Positions 55,265 to 63,705 are shown, counted from the stretch's first letter. The stretch is 64,000 bases of DNA from Bacillus tuaregi (GCF_900104575.1 NZ_LT629731.1:2925805-2989804); one strand, 5' to 3'. A program made the numbers and translations. Notes: generated by a model not told the origin, from the sequence alone.

Positions 55265-55570
55265 CTATCTAAAAAATCCAGGTCTTGGTCTCATTCCAGG
55301 AGGTCGGTAACCAGGGTATCCTGTTGGTCCAAAGCCAGTAGTCGGTGCAGGTGGCGGACCAGGAACAGGACCGATGTTTGTGCTTGTCACCTCATTCACG
55401 AAGGATTGAGTATGTGGAAAATGATGTTGATATTGATAGTTTGTGTGGTTTACATGCGTTGTATGTGAAGGATGAACAACAGGAACCACAACATTTTCTT
55501 GACTATGAGTAACGCAGCACTTTGTCGGACAAACAATTGCCGGTAACACTTTTGTTGGTCTGCAATGCAT
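55265..55570 (-). CDS. cotD: Spore coat protein CotD
   Basis: 101 residues, inner spore coat protein made in the mother cell. Opens MHCRPTKVLPAIVCPTKCC (Cys-rich), then HPSHTTHVNHTNYQYQHHFP (His/Asn/Tyr-rich CotD core). It differs from B. subtilis CotD in having a Pro/Gly-rich tail (about 70-101, GPVPGPPPAPTTGFGPTGYP). ATG 55570 follows AAAGGAG by eight bases; the longer frame to 55591 overlaps the ribosome site. Confidence 0.9.
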   Translation of the reverse strand: MHCRPTKVLPAIVCPTKCCVTHSQENVVVPVVHPSHTTHVNHTNYQYQHHFPHTQSFVNEVTSTNIGPVPGPPPAPTTGFGPTGYPGYRPPGMRPRPGFFR

Positions 55571-55684
55571 TATATTTTCTCCTTTCATCATAAATTACTT
55601 TACATTAATAACCTATGATAATCGGAGGTATCTTGTACTAATGAATATACCTAAATTTGGCTACCCTTTATAAACCCACTAATT

Positions 55685-55780
55685 CTAAAAAAGTGCATAG
55701 AAATTATCTCTAAAGCTTGTAAAAATAAGGGCAGTTAAACCGATCACAACAAAAAAGAGATACAGAATAGCTTTATACAT
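55685..55780 (-). CDS. Very small membrane protein
   Basis: 31 residues: MYKAILYLFFVVIGLTALIF then TSFRDNFYALF. One membrane helix with a short positive start and an aromatic tail. GAGGCGGGG is well spaced before ATG 55780, which makes it more convincing than the other candidate at 42453. No family is recognised. It lies between mrfB and cotD. Confidence 0.6.
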   Translation of the reverse strand: MYKAILYLFFVVIGLTALIFTSFRDNFYALF

Positions 55781-55885
55781 GTTCCCCGCCTCACTCATTT
55801 TTAATCTAATAAAACTCAACAATTTCTAATTTTACTCGCAAGTGAGGAGACAAACAACTGTTTATTAGCCTATAGAACAAAAAAA

Positions 55886-55910
55886 AGAAAAACTGTCATT
55901 TATTTGACAC
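55886..55910 (-). terminator. Probable terminator of mrfAB
   Basis: TGTCA-AATAAA-TGACA followed by GTTTTTCTTTTTTTT on the minus strand, 7 bases after the mrfB stop. Short stem, good T tail. Confidence 0.6.
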
Positions 55911-55916
55911 AAACAA

Positions 55917-57164
55917 TCATTTTTTCAATTGTTTTCTCTTTAGTCGGTTCATCCTTTTTAACAAGTCGTCATATACCCGATTATGCTGACGTCCATATAT
56001 ATCTAGCGCTTGCTCTGTCACTCCTAAGGCCTTGTCCATGTTCTTGTAGCGATGTTCATATATCTTTGCTAGCTCGATACAAGCCTCTACTTGGCTAAGA
56101 GAATCTCCCTGACTTACTACCTCTTCCCATAGACTGACTGCTTCTGGCCAATTTTGCTTTTTTTTTGCTTGAAATGCAAGAGCATGCTTAGCTTTGACAG
56201 CTTCTACTTGATTTCCTTCTGTCAGCTTTGAAAATACCTCTTCAGCTGCATCTGTCTCGCCAAGATAGGAATACCAGCGACCCACTTCAAAGGTTTCCTT
56301 CCCTGTTTGTGCTTGATCAATGCCTAATAACTGATAGGAAAGATGTGTGTAAAGGGTTATGAGCGATAAAATGTCCAATTCATTATGCTTTAGAATTCCA
56401 ATCATGCCCTCAGGATCCTTCCGTTCAACAAAGTCAAAATAAATCATTGGCGCTAGGAAGCCTGGTACATCATCTTTTCTTTCAAAGGCTAAAATTTCTT
56501 TTTCAACCATTGAAAGCTTGACACTTTCTAAACGATGCTTCCAGATTCTCCTTGCTGCGTGATAAAGGTCAAAATGACCAAATGGAGGAAGCTTCGGAAC
56601 ATGCTCTCTGATTAACGTATGCCTTGTTTTTACCTGCGGCCAGTCAAAAGCCTTGCCATTATAGGTCACCATCTTAGCGTAATCAATATTCTCTAAAAAG
56701 CTCAAATAAAGAGGAACCTCTGACCCAGGCTGCGGGAGAATATGCTGCTTTAATACAATCTCCTTACCGTTAAAGCTAGCATGTCCCAGTAAAAAGATCG
56801 TATTTCCAGCACCGCCCCCAAGCCCGGTTGTTTCCGTATCAAAGAAAAATAACTCATCCGGCTGATAACCTTTAGCAGATAGGGGATGATTAACCGCACT
56901 ATCATTCCAGGCAGCCACAGCCTGTAAATAGTCAGAGTAACGATATTTCCCGTGCATTGTATCGAGGGAATACTTTACTTCGCGAATGAAACAGTAATCA
57001 TGATCTGTGTAGTACGGTAATACGCCAAATTCCCTCCATTTTTCAAGAAACGGAATGTCCTCCCCTCCCTTGTTGGGTAGAATAGCAAAAGCTTCCGATT
57101 TCAGATCATCCTTCTCAGTACGTATATGTGCCTTTAAGCGATTTAGTTTATTTTTTATTGACAT
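55917..57164 (-). CDS. mrfB: MrfB (YprB) 3'-5' exonuclease of mitomycin repair
   Basis: 415 residues. A DEDDy-type RNase H-fold exonuclease (about 95-285): FFDTETTGLGGGAGNTIFLL (D and E), VTYNGKAFDWPQVKTRHTL and LKHNELDILSLITLYTH. A C-terminal TPR-like helical part (about 300-400) may bind MrfA. In B. subtilis MrfA and MrfB excise mitomycin lesions apart from UvrABC. ATG 57164 is preceded by AGGTGA that overlaps the mrfA stop, so the two are coupled. Confidence 0.92.
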   Translation of the reverse strand: MSIKNKLNRLKAHIRTEKDDLKSEAFAILPNKGGEDIPFLEKWREFGVLPYYTDHDYCFIREVKYSLDTMHGKYRYSDYLQAVAAWNDSAVNHPLSAKGYQPDELFFFDTETTGLGGGAGNTIFLLGHASFNGKEIVLKQHILPQPGSEVPLYLSFLENIDYAKMVTYNGKAFDWPQVKTRHTLIREHVPKLPPFGHFDLYHAARRIWKHRLESVKLSMVEKEILAFERKDDVPGFLAPMIYFDFVERKDPEGMIGILKHNELDILSLITLYTHLSYQLLGIDQAQTGKETFEVGRWYSYLGETDAAEEVFSKLTEGNQVEAVKAKHALAFQAKKKQNWPEAVSLWEEVVSQGDSLSQVEACIELAKIYEHRYKNMDKALGVTEQALDIYGRQHNRVYDDLLKRMNRLKRKQLKK

Positions 57165-57174
57165 GATTATTCAC

Positions 57175-59454
57175 CTAGGAAAGAGTTGAATTTTGAATAA
57201 AAGAAAGCAGCTTAATTGTATCATGTTTTGCTGATTCGTTTTGCACATCCATGCCGATACAGGATGGACAGCCGGCTTCACAGGCACAGTTTTGCACCAT
57301 TTTCTTAGCCTCATCTAATATGGTTTCAATTCCTTGATAGATTTTATCACTCAGCCCTACCCCTCCAGGATAACGATCATAGAAAAAGACAGTCGGCTTC
57401 TCATTATGAGCTGCTTTTACCTGTGGGACAACATGGATATCCTGTGCGTCACACATCACAAACAGTGGTGCAATATGTCTAAGTGCATGGGCCATGCCAA
57501 TTAAACCTTGATCAAGCTTTTCTTCACTGAGCCCGCTCTGCTCTTTATCTAAAGAAATCCAGGCAGCACTTGTATGAAGCTCCTCCTCCGGAAGCGAAAT
57601 AGGCCCAGAGCCAATATTCTCATGTGTTTCAAATTTTATTTTCTTAAAGATTGTTGCCATTGCCAGGACACTCACATCACCATAACCGATTTCCAACCGA
57701 TTTATATTATGCTGCTTATCCACTTCAAGCACCTTTAGTTCCACGGCCAGATTTGCATCTGTATAGTAATCGACGGCAACCTCACGGACAAACGCCTTCT
57801 TTTCCTCCCAGTCAAGGGTTTCCACCTGATATTGAACTCCTTGATGTAAGTAGATAGCTTCTTCATGCAAAAGCGTCATGGCTGAAAAACGATCCATTTC
57901 ACCAATGACCCTTGCATGAGCTGTTTCAGAAATGTCGATGATTACTACATTTTCCTGCGAAGCCGACCGGAGTGAAATATTATGGGCAGGGAAGGAATCA
58001 TTCATCCAATACCATTTATCACCATTCTTATACAGAACCCTTTCCTCGCTTAAATAATCTAGAATTTCATTAGTTTGAAAGCTTCCAAAGCTCTCTCCTT
58101 CTTTAAAAGGTAACTCATAGGCAGCACATTTAATGTGATCAATTAGAATAATTAAATTATCTGGATTTATTCGGGCACTTTCCGGACTGCGGTGAAAAAA
58201 ATATTCTGGGTGTCCAATAATATATTGGTCAAGCGGACTGGAGCTGGCTACCATCATAACAAGTGATTCGCTATGCCGTCTTCCAGCCCTTCCAGCCTGT
58301 TGCCAGGCACTTGCAATTGTACCGGGGTAACCCGTCATGATACATACCTGAAGCTGACCAATATCAACACCAAGTTCGAGCGCATTTGTACTTACGACAC
58401 CGTAGATTTCACCTGAACGCAAACCATTTTCAATACTACGGCGTTCAGTCGGTAAATAGCCGCCTCGATAGCCTCTAATTGCTTTTGGACCAAGCTGATA
58501 TTTGACCAGTTCCTTTAAATACGTTAATAGAATCTCGACTCTAACTCTGCTGCGGGCAAAAACAATCGTTTGAATTTTATTCCTCAATAACTCAGCAGCC
58601 AGCTTTCGCACCTCAAGTGTTGCACTTCTGCGAATATTTAACGGTTTATTGACAATTGGAGGGTTATAAAAAAGAAAATGCTTTACGCCACTCGGTGCTC
58701 CGTTGTTATCAATAAGAACCATTTGACTATCAGTTAGTGCTTCAGCGAGCTCGAGTGGATTAGCAATCGTTGCCGAGGTACAAATAAAAATCGGATTGCT
58801 GCCATAATATTGGCAAATTCTTTTTAACCTTCTAATGACATTGGCAACATGACTACCAAATACACCCCTATAAATATGAAGCTCATCAATAATTACATAG
58901 GTTAAATTTTCAAAGAGAGAAACCCATTTCGTATGATGGGGTAAAATTGCAGAGTGAAGCATATCTGGATTTGTAATGACAATATGCCCAGCCTTTCTTA
59001 CCTTTTGTCGAATATTAGCCGGTGTGTCACCATCATACGTGTAGCTGTTGATTTGCAGGCCTGCGTCCTGGATTAATTCATTTATTTCACTTTTTTGATC
59101 CTGGGCAAGCGCCTTGGTCGGAAACATATATAGTGCTCTTGCATTTGGATTACGAGTGATGGTTTCAAGAACGGGAAGGTTATAGCATAAAGTCTTCCCG
59201 GAGGCAGTTGGTGTAACCGCAACAATGTTTCTCTTTTCCATTACCGATTCAAATGCTTCTCTTTGATGAGTATATAATGTATGAATTCCCCGACTCTGCA
59301 AGGCCGCTCTAAGCGAAGGATGAATAGAGGCTGGAAAATCAACCGTCCTCGCTTCCCTTGCCTCCATTGTCTGCCAATGAACAATATTTTCTTTCACGTC
59401 ATCGGTTAGCTTTAATTGTTGAATAATTTCTTGCAAACTCTTTCGACGATTCAT
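57175..59454 (-). CDS. mrfA: MrfA (YprA) DExH helicase of mitomycin repair
   Basis: 759-residue superfamily 2 helicase. Walker A AVTPTASGKTLCYNLPVL (about 80), YVIIDELHIYRGVFGSH (DELH), ICTSATIANP, and VSTNALELGVDIGQL with QQAGRAGRRHSE of the second RecA lobe. The C-terminal DUF1998 domain ends with a four-Cys zinc site, CACEAGCPSCIG plus the upstream Cys. It acts with MrfB. A LexA-like box at 59484-59497 lies 30 bases upstream, suggesting damage induction. Confidence 0.95.
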   Translation of the reverse strand: MNRRKSLQEIIQQLKLTDDVKENIVHWQTMEAREARTVDFPASIHPSLRAALQSRGIHTLYTHQREAFESVMEKRNIVAVTPTASGKTLCYNLPVLETITRNPNARALYMFPTKALAQDQKSEINELIQDAGLQINSYTYDGDTPANIRQKVRKAGHIVITNPDMLHSAILPHHTKWVSLFENLTYVIIDELHIYRGVFGSHVANVIRRLKRICQYYGSNPIFICTSATIANPLELAEALTDSQMVLIDNNGAPSGVKHFLFYNPPIVNKPLNIRRSATLEVRKLAAELLRNKIQTIVFARSRVRVEILLTYLKELVKYQLGPKAIRGYRGGYLPTERRSIENGLRSGEIYGVVSTNALELGVDIGQLQVCIMTGYPGTIASAWQQAGRAGRRHSESLVMMVASSSPLDQYIIGHPEYFFHRSPESARINPDNLIILIDHIKCAAYELPFKEGESFGSFQTNEILDYLSEERVLYKNGDKWYWMNDSFPAHNISLRSASQENVVIIDISETAHARVIGEMDRFSAMTLLHEEAIYLHQGVQYQVETLDWEEKKAFVREVAVDYYTDANLAVELKVLEVDKQHNINRLEIGYGDVSVLAMATIFKKIKFETHENIGSGPISLPEEELHTSAAWISLDKEQSGLSEEKLDQGLIGMAHALRHIAPLFVMCDAQDIHVVPQVKAAHNEKPTVFFYDRYPGGVGLSDKIYQGIETILDEAKKMVQNCACEAGCPSCIGMDVQNESAKHDTIKLLSFIQNSTLS

Positions 59455-59483
59455 TCATTCTCACCTCATAACGTTTATTTTAT

Positions 59484-59497
59484 CGAATAAACGTTCG
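59484..59497 (-). promoter_or_regulatory. LexA (SOS) box candidate before mrfA
   Basis: CGAATAAACGTTCG against the Bacillus consensus CGAACNNNNGTTCG, one mismatch. It lies inside a wider region with the 10-bp inverted repeat AACGTTTATT/AATAAACGTT (59470-59495), between a TTTATA and a TAAAAT that could be the mrfA promoter. Confidence 0.6.
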
Positions 59498-59613
59498 TTA
59501 TAAAAGGTAAAACCTTGATATATTTTAATTTATTATCTTTGCACAAGAATAAACGGACATTTTTATGTCTTTTTTGTTACAATAGGAGTTAAGAAATGTG
59601 ATGAGGTGTCAGC

Positions 59614-60309
59614 ATGAATAAAGAACAAATCGAAGACGTATTATCCGAGTTTTCCTTATTTCGTGAGCTAAGCAAACACGAAATCAATAAGATTGTTGAA
59701 ATATCTATTTCAAGGGAATGGAACAAGGGCAGTCATGTTTTTTTACAGGATGAACCTCTTGAAAATGTTTATTTTATATACGATGGTAAAGTAAAAATAT
59801 ATAAAACAGATGTCAATGGAAAAGAACAGATTGTATCCATTCTAAAAAAAGGAGATATGTTCCCGCATGTTGGTTTTTTCCGCAAAGGCGGCTATCCAGC
59901 ATTCTCTGAAGTACTCGAAAATGCCAACCTCGTCGTTGTCCCAATTGTCCAATTTGAACGAGTTTTAATCGACAACCCTGAGCTGTGTATTAAAGTCTTT
60001 AAGGTATTAGGAGAAAAAATTGTTGATTTGCAGGAAAGATTAGAATCACAAATTCTTAATAATACCTATCAGCAAATCGTTAAGCTACTTCTAAGACTTG
60101 GAAAAGAGCATGGCCAACAATTAGATGATGGACGTACTCTTTTAAAAGGTGAATTTACTAATCGTGATTTGGCTAATATGATTGGAACGACAAGAGAGAC
60201 CGTTAGCCGCACCCTAACTAAGCTTAAAAAAGAGAATCTTATTGAAGCTGATTCAGACAGTGATTTATTGTTTGATGCAGAGGTGTTGGCAGAGGAGCTA
60301 TTCTCTTAA
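59614..60309 (+). CDS. Crp/Fnr-family regulator without Fe-S cysteines
   Basis: 231 residues. A cyclic-nucleotide-binding-like sensor (about 12-130: FSLFRELSKHEINKIVEISI, VFLQDEPLENVYFIYDGKVK), a dimer helix (about 130-165) and a winged helix with FTNRDLANMIGTTRETVSRT as recognition helix (E..SR as in Fnr-type proteins). The only cysteine is in PELCIKV, so it cannot hold the Fe-S cluster of B. subtilis Fnr, whose cysteines are C-terminal. It may be a haem/NO sensor of HcpR/Dnr type. ATG 59614 follows GAGGTG by five bases. Convergent with hcp. Confidence 0.9.
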   Translation: MNKEQIEDVLSEFSLFRELSKHEINKIVEISISREWNKGSHVFLQDEPLENVYFIYDGKVKIYKTDVNGKEQIVSILKKGDMFPHVGFFRKGGYPAFSEVLENANLVVVPIVQFERVLIDNPELCIKVFKVLGEKIVDLQERLESQILNNTYQQIVKLLLRLGKEHGQQLDDGRTLLKGEFTNRDLANMIGTTRETVSRTLTKLKKENLIEADSDSDLLFDAEVLAEELFS

Positions 60310-60317
60310 ACCAATTC

Positions 60318-60348
60318 AAAAAAGAGAGTGGGATTCACTCTCTTTTTC
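60318..60348. terminator. Bidirectional terminator regulator / hcp
   Basis: AAAAAGAGAGTG/CACTCTCTTTTT, 12-bp stem, 5-base loop. Confidence 0.92.
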
Positions 60349-60354
60349 AATGCT

Positions 60355-61647
60355 TTAATTTAATTGGAGCATTTCCTTCATATCTTCTGCGGCGGTTCCG
60401 ATTAATTTCAGGTTAAAGGTCTGCTGTAAAACACTCATAACTCCTTCAGAGATAAATTCAGGTGGCTTTGGTCCAATCCGAATATCTTGAATTCCAAGGC
60501 TGAATAATCCAAGAAGAATGGCAACGGCCTTTTGCTCAAACCAGGAAAGTACAATGCTTACAGGCAGTTCATTGATTTCACACTCAAAGGCGTCCGCCAA
60601 AGCTTTTGCTATTTTTACTGTTGAACCGGAATTATTACACTGTCCTAAATCAATATATCGAGGAATATCAGTGCCTGGAACGGTTCCATAGTCCACATCA
60701 TTAAAACGGAATTTACCACAGGAAGTAGTTAAGATGACCGTTTCTGGAGGCAGCGAAGTCGCTAATTCACGATAATATTCCCCACCTTTTCCAGGCGCAT
60801 CACAGCCCGCAATAACGAAGAAGCGTTTAATTTTGCCTTCCTTAACTGCTGCAATTACCTCAGGTGCTAATCCAAGAACTGTTTCATGATGAAAACCGGT
60901 AAGCAAGGTTTCATCTGATTCAATATTTGCTTCTGGAAGCTCCAGTGCCCGGTTAATTAATGGACTGAAATCATCCTCCTCGATTTTCTGTACCCCTTCA
61001 AGTCCCGCCACCTCATAGGAGTACATACGGTCAGCATAGGTACCTTTTATCGGCATAACACAGTTTGTCGTAGCCAAAATAGCACCCGGGAATTTTTCAA
61101 ACAATCTTCGTTGGTCATACCAAGCTTTTCCGATATTGCCTTTCAAATGGTCGTATTTCTTCAATTCAGGATAACCATGTGCTGGAAGCATTTCTGAATG
61201 TGTATAGATATTAATTCCTTTTCCTTCTGTTTGTTTCAATAATTGCTCAAGGGCAAATAAATTATGTCCTGTCACAACAATCGATTTACCTTCAATTTTA
61301 TTCTGTGATACACGTACAGGCTCTGGAATACCAAGTAGCTTTGTATGTGCTTCATCTAGTACTTCCATAATACGCACTGCAGACTGACCGACCTTCATAG
61401 CCATTTCAATATGCTCCTGGACATTGAAATTCGAATTTGTTAATGTCATATACAATGCTTCATGTGTTGTTGCATCGACAAACGGATCTGTATAGCCTAA
61501 TTGATTTGCATGAGTACGATAGGCAGCAATTCCCTTTAATCCGAAAATGATGGTATCCTGCAAACTGGCAATGGTTTCATCTTTTCCACAAACACCGATA
61601 ACTTTACAGCCACCAGTAGGTGTTTGCTCACATTGGTAACAAAACAT
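60355..61647 (-). CDS. hcp: Hydroxylamine reductase / hybrid cluster protein, short form
   Basis: 430 residues. Hcp contains a [4Fe-4S] and a hybrid Fe-S-O cluster and acts in NO/hydroxylamine detoxification and protein nitrosylation. The N-terminal cluster motif is MFCYQCEQTPTGGC...GVCGKD (Cys 3, 6, 14, 20). Hybrid-cluster ligands lie in VVTGHNLFALE, HSEMLPAHGYPEL, ATTNCVMP, IAGCDAPGKGGEYY and LTTSCGKFRFND. About 430 residues is the class III form, lacking a helical segment of the 550-residue enzymes. A Crp/Fnr-type promoter precedes it. Confidence 0.94.
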   Translation of the reverse strand: MFCYQCEQTPTGGCKVIGVCGKDETIASLQDTIIFGLKGIAAYRTHANQLGYTDPFVDATTHEALYMTLTNSNFNVQEHIEMAMKVGQSAVRIMEVLDEAHTKLLGIPEPVRVSQNKIEGKSIVVTGHNLFALEQLLKQTEGKGINIYTHSEMLPAHGYPELKKYDHLKGNIGKAWYDQRRLFEKFPGAILATTNCVMPIKGTYADRMYSYEVAGLEGVQKIEEDDFSPLINRALELPEANIESDETLLTGFHHETVLGLAPEVIAAVKEGKIKRFFVIAGCDAPGKGGEYYRELATSLPPETVILTTSCGKFRFNDVDYGTVPGTDIPRYIDLGQCNNSGSTVKIAKALADAFECEINELPVSIVLSWFEQKAVAILLGLFSLGIQDIRIGPKPPEFISEGVMSVLQQTFNLKLIGTAAEDMKEMLQLN

Positions 61648-61683
61648 TCTTTACAAATCCCCTCTCTACTTGAATTCCTTTAC

Positions 61684-61726
61684 AGTGTACCTTCCTGAAA
61701 TTACCATACCTGTGATTCATATCACA
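61684..61726 (-). promoter_or_regulatory. Crp/Fnr-activated promoter of hcp
   Basis: TGTGATATGAATCACA (minus strand, 61711-61726), a perfect TGTGA-N6-TCACA, then 21 bases and -10 TACACT (61684-61689). Geometry is identical to the hemerythrin and oxidoreductase promoters. Confidence 0.75.
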
Positions 61727-61813
61727 CTTTGAATGAATGTCATAAAATTTTCACTATTTAACCAGTGATTTTCGAACAAACTGTGACAAATAGTGATTAA
61801 AGTCCTTGTCTAA

Positions 61814-61844
61814 TAAAAAAAACGGTCCATATCAAGGACCGTAT
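61814..61844 (-). terminator. yppG terminator
   Basis: ACGGTCC/GGACCGT with a 7-base loop and T8 on the minus strand. Confidence 0.9.
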
Positions 61845-61858
61845 TCGAGTATTTGCTA

Positions 61859-62371
61859 TTAAGCTTTAAACATGCCTCCGAATCCTTTTACAACAGATGA
61901 TACCTGACTGACAGCATTAATCATTTGCCCAGCAGTATCAACCATTTTGTTGATATCTAATGTTCCATCCTGTGCCTTGAACGAATTTAACACTGTTTTC
62001 ATTCCTGACGGCGGCTTCGTAAGAAAAGATCCCTTAGGATATGGATTCATGTAGGGATAGCCGTTCTGCTGCGGCTGCTGTAATGACATATAGGCCTCTT
62101 CTTTTTCCTGGAGCGGGTTATGAAACACGGTTGATGAATAGGATGGTTGTGACGGCTGCGGCTGAAGATAGCCAGAAGACCCTTGATAAGAAGGAAAATA
62201 TGACGGATGTACTTGATAAGGATTCAAGTATGGATAATCAGACGGAGGCTGAGTCCCTTGCATGATTGAGTATGGCTGTTGTCTCATTTCAAGATTTACG
62301 AATTTATTGGCTAAGGACGGCATAGAATGATATCCAAAGTAACGACTGTGTCTAAACCTTGGAGCATACAC
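61859..62371 (-). CDS. yppG: YppG-like spore coat protein
   Basis: 170 residues. A low-complexity Pro/Gln/Tyr/Ser-rich first two thirds (YPYLNPYQVHPSYFPSYQGS) and a conserved end, LNSFKAQDGTLDINKMVDTA then GQMINAVSQVSSVVKGFGGM, as in YppG. Probably a coat-associated structural protein. GTG 62371 is the start, with GGAGGG nine bases upstream; the frame is open to 62521 but that part is unlike a protein. Next to yppF, yppE and yppD as in B. subtilis. Confidence 0.82.
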   Translation of the reverse strand: MYAPRFRHSRYFGYHSMPSLANKFVNLEMRQQPYSIMQGTQPPSDYPYLNPYQVHPSYFPSYQGSSGYLQPQPSQPSYSSTVFHNPLQEKEEAYMSLQQPQQNGYPYMNPYPKGSFLTKPPSGMKTVLNSFKAQDGTLDINKMVDTAGQMINAVSQVSSVVKGFGGMFKA

Positions 62372-62575
62372 GGGCAGTATCCCTCCTTTATAAGTTCCTA
62401 TATTTTTAATTATATGATGGATTCGCCCAGTTGGTGACTGTGTCAATTGGTGTATCTTTCTTTTTCTGATTATGTCAGCTGATGGGGGATTCTGTCGGAA
62501 GTCTAAATATTTTAAAAACAACTGACAATTCTTTTGTCATGTTAAAATAAAGTAAAAGACGAAGGAGGTATAGGC

Positions 62576-62779
62576 ATGACTATTCACGAACTAAAATTAA
62601 AGTTTCTGCAGCTTCGTGATTATTTAACCGATGATGTGAATGTTTTATTGGACTTCACAAAAAAAGAGTATGTGCAAAATAAAATTTCAATCATTGAATA
62701 CCGAAACCTTGTTCGCGAACTAGAAAACTTAGGGGCGAAATTTCCCGACATATTCATCGATCATTCCATAATACATTAA
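62576..62779 (+). CDS. yppF: YppF small protein
   Basis: 67 residues, helical and charged: MTIHELKLKFLQLRDYLTDD, then LLDFTKKEYVQNKISIIEYR and VRELENLGAKFPD. Matches the YppF family; function unknown. GAAGGAGG lies seven bases before the ATG. Divergent from yppG. Confidence 0.82.
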   Translation: MTIHELKLKFLQLRDYLTDDVNVLLDFTKKEYVQNKISIIEYRNLVRELENLGAKFPDIFIDHSIIH

Positions 62780-62819
62780 CAGCCAAACACAGTAGCTGTA
62801 GTCCTAGAACATACCGTTC

Positions 62820-62853
62820 AAAAGGAAGTCCCCACATAGAAGACTTCCTTTTT
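62820..62853. terminator. Bidirectional terminator yppF / yppE
   Basis: AAAAGGAAGTC/GACTTCCTTTT, 11-bp stem with an 11-base loop. Confidence 0.9.
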
Positions 62854-62862
62854 GTTTTCCAT

Positions 62863-63228
62863 TTACACATAATCGTCATGTAATTCATTAAGAATGCCCT
62901 TAAGGACAAACTCTACAGAGTGCATCATATGATGAAAGCGCGTCATGCTCGTTTGCGGAAAAAAGGCTTGAACAGCAAGTATTTCCAACTGCTGTATGAC
63001 CGAATCAAGCTGTTCAAGATGTAGATTCCGTGGTTGAACAGAAACAATCCAACCTTTAGCAAGCGGATACCAGCTTTCCAGCTCTTCTTTAAGCTTATTC
63101 GCAAATGGCAGCACCTCATGATGAAAATCAGCTGCTTGATTTGACTTCTTCGCTTCCACAAAAATGCCCATAACTTGTTGGCAAAAACCTAACAGTGTCT
63201 CAGTCTTACTGAACAGCCCCTGAGTCAT
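62863..63228 (-). CDS. yppE: YppE-like helical protein
   Basis: 121 residues, a probable four-helix protein of the YppE family (LFSKTETLLGFCQQVMGIFV, LPFANKLKEELESWYPLAKG, MTRFHHMMHSVEFVLKGILN). Function unknown. There are two in-frame ATGs; the one at 63228 is used because GGGGTG then lies seven bases upstream, while ATG 63234 is too close. Confidence 0.78.
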   Translation of the reverse strand: MTQGLFSKTETLLGFCQQVMGIFVEAKKSNQAADFHHEVLPFANKLKEELESWYPLAKGWIVSVQPRNLHLEQLDSVIQQLEILAVQAFFPQTSMTRFHHMMHSVEFVLKGILNELHDDYV

Positions 63229-63271
63229 CTCCATTCACCCCAAACTTAATTGTATTACCTGTCAAATAAAA

Positions 63272-63292
63272 TAGAGAAGCCATTAGGCTTCC
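63272..63292 (-). terminator. Weak terminator after yppD
   Basis: GAAGCC/GGCTTC with a 4-base loop and TATTTTATTT on the minus strand. Confidence 0.5.
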
Positions 63293-63310
63293 CTTACTGA
63301 ATGTATATAT

Positions 63311-63559
63311 TTAATAACTAAGTGTCAACTTTAACGATTTTTTAGGCTGTTCCTTTCGTTCTTTTAAGGAGGTCATGTTCTTTTCCAGCGTTTCCAATTG
63401 CTCGTCACAGAAAGCAATACGTTGTTCCTGTATTCTTTGCCATTCATCCTGTTGTTGTGACATATTGGTCTTGATTGATTTATCCAATTGCTCGAGCTGA
63501 TGATTCATCTCTTCAAACATGTCAATTAGTTCTTCTCTTCCAATAACAGTTGCCTTCAT
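63311..63559 (-). CDS. yppD: YppD-like coiled-coil protein
   Basis: 82 residues, nearly all coiled coil (IDMFEEMNHQLEQLDKSIKT, then EQRIAFCDEQLETLEKNMTS) with a basic end. Length matches B. subtilis YppD (81). Function unknown. ATG 63559 follows GGAGG at ten bases; the open frame to 63637 includes no better site. Confidence 0.72.
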   Translation of the reverse strand: MKATVIGREELIDMFEEMNHQLEQLDKSIKTNMSQQQDEWQRIQEQRIAFCDEQLETLEKNMTSLKERKEQPKKSLKLTLSY

Positions 63560-63705
63560 TCTCCATCTGCCTCCCTCTTGAACTTTAGTAATAATACTTA
63601 TTCTCCCTTTCCTTTTATCTTCCTTCCCGCTTGACAAAACTAGTTAGAATTCGGCAAAGGTAGAAGAAATTTTCTTTTTAAGCACTCTGTTCGACAAAAC
63701 AATAA

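Noticed and set aside
61781-61796. TGTGACAAATAGTGAT as a second Fnr site upstream of hcp
   Set aside because: Only the left half fits; the right half would have to be TCAC(A/T), and the position does not suit a promoter.
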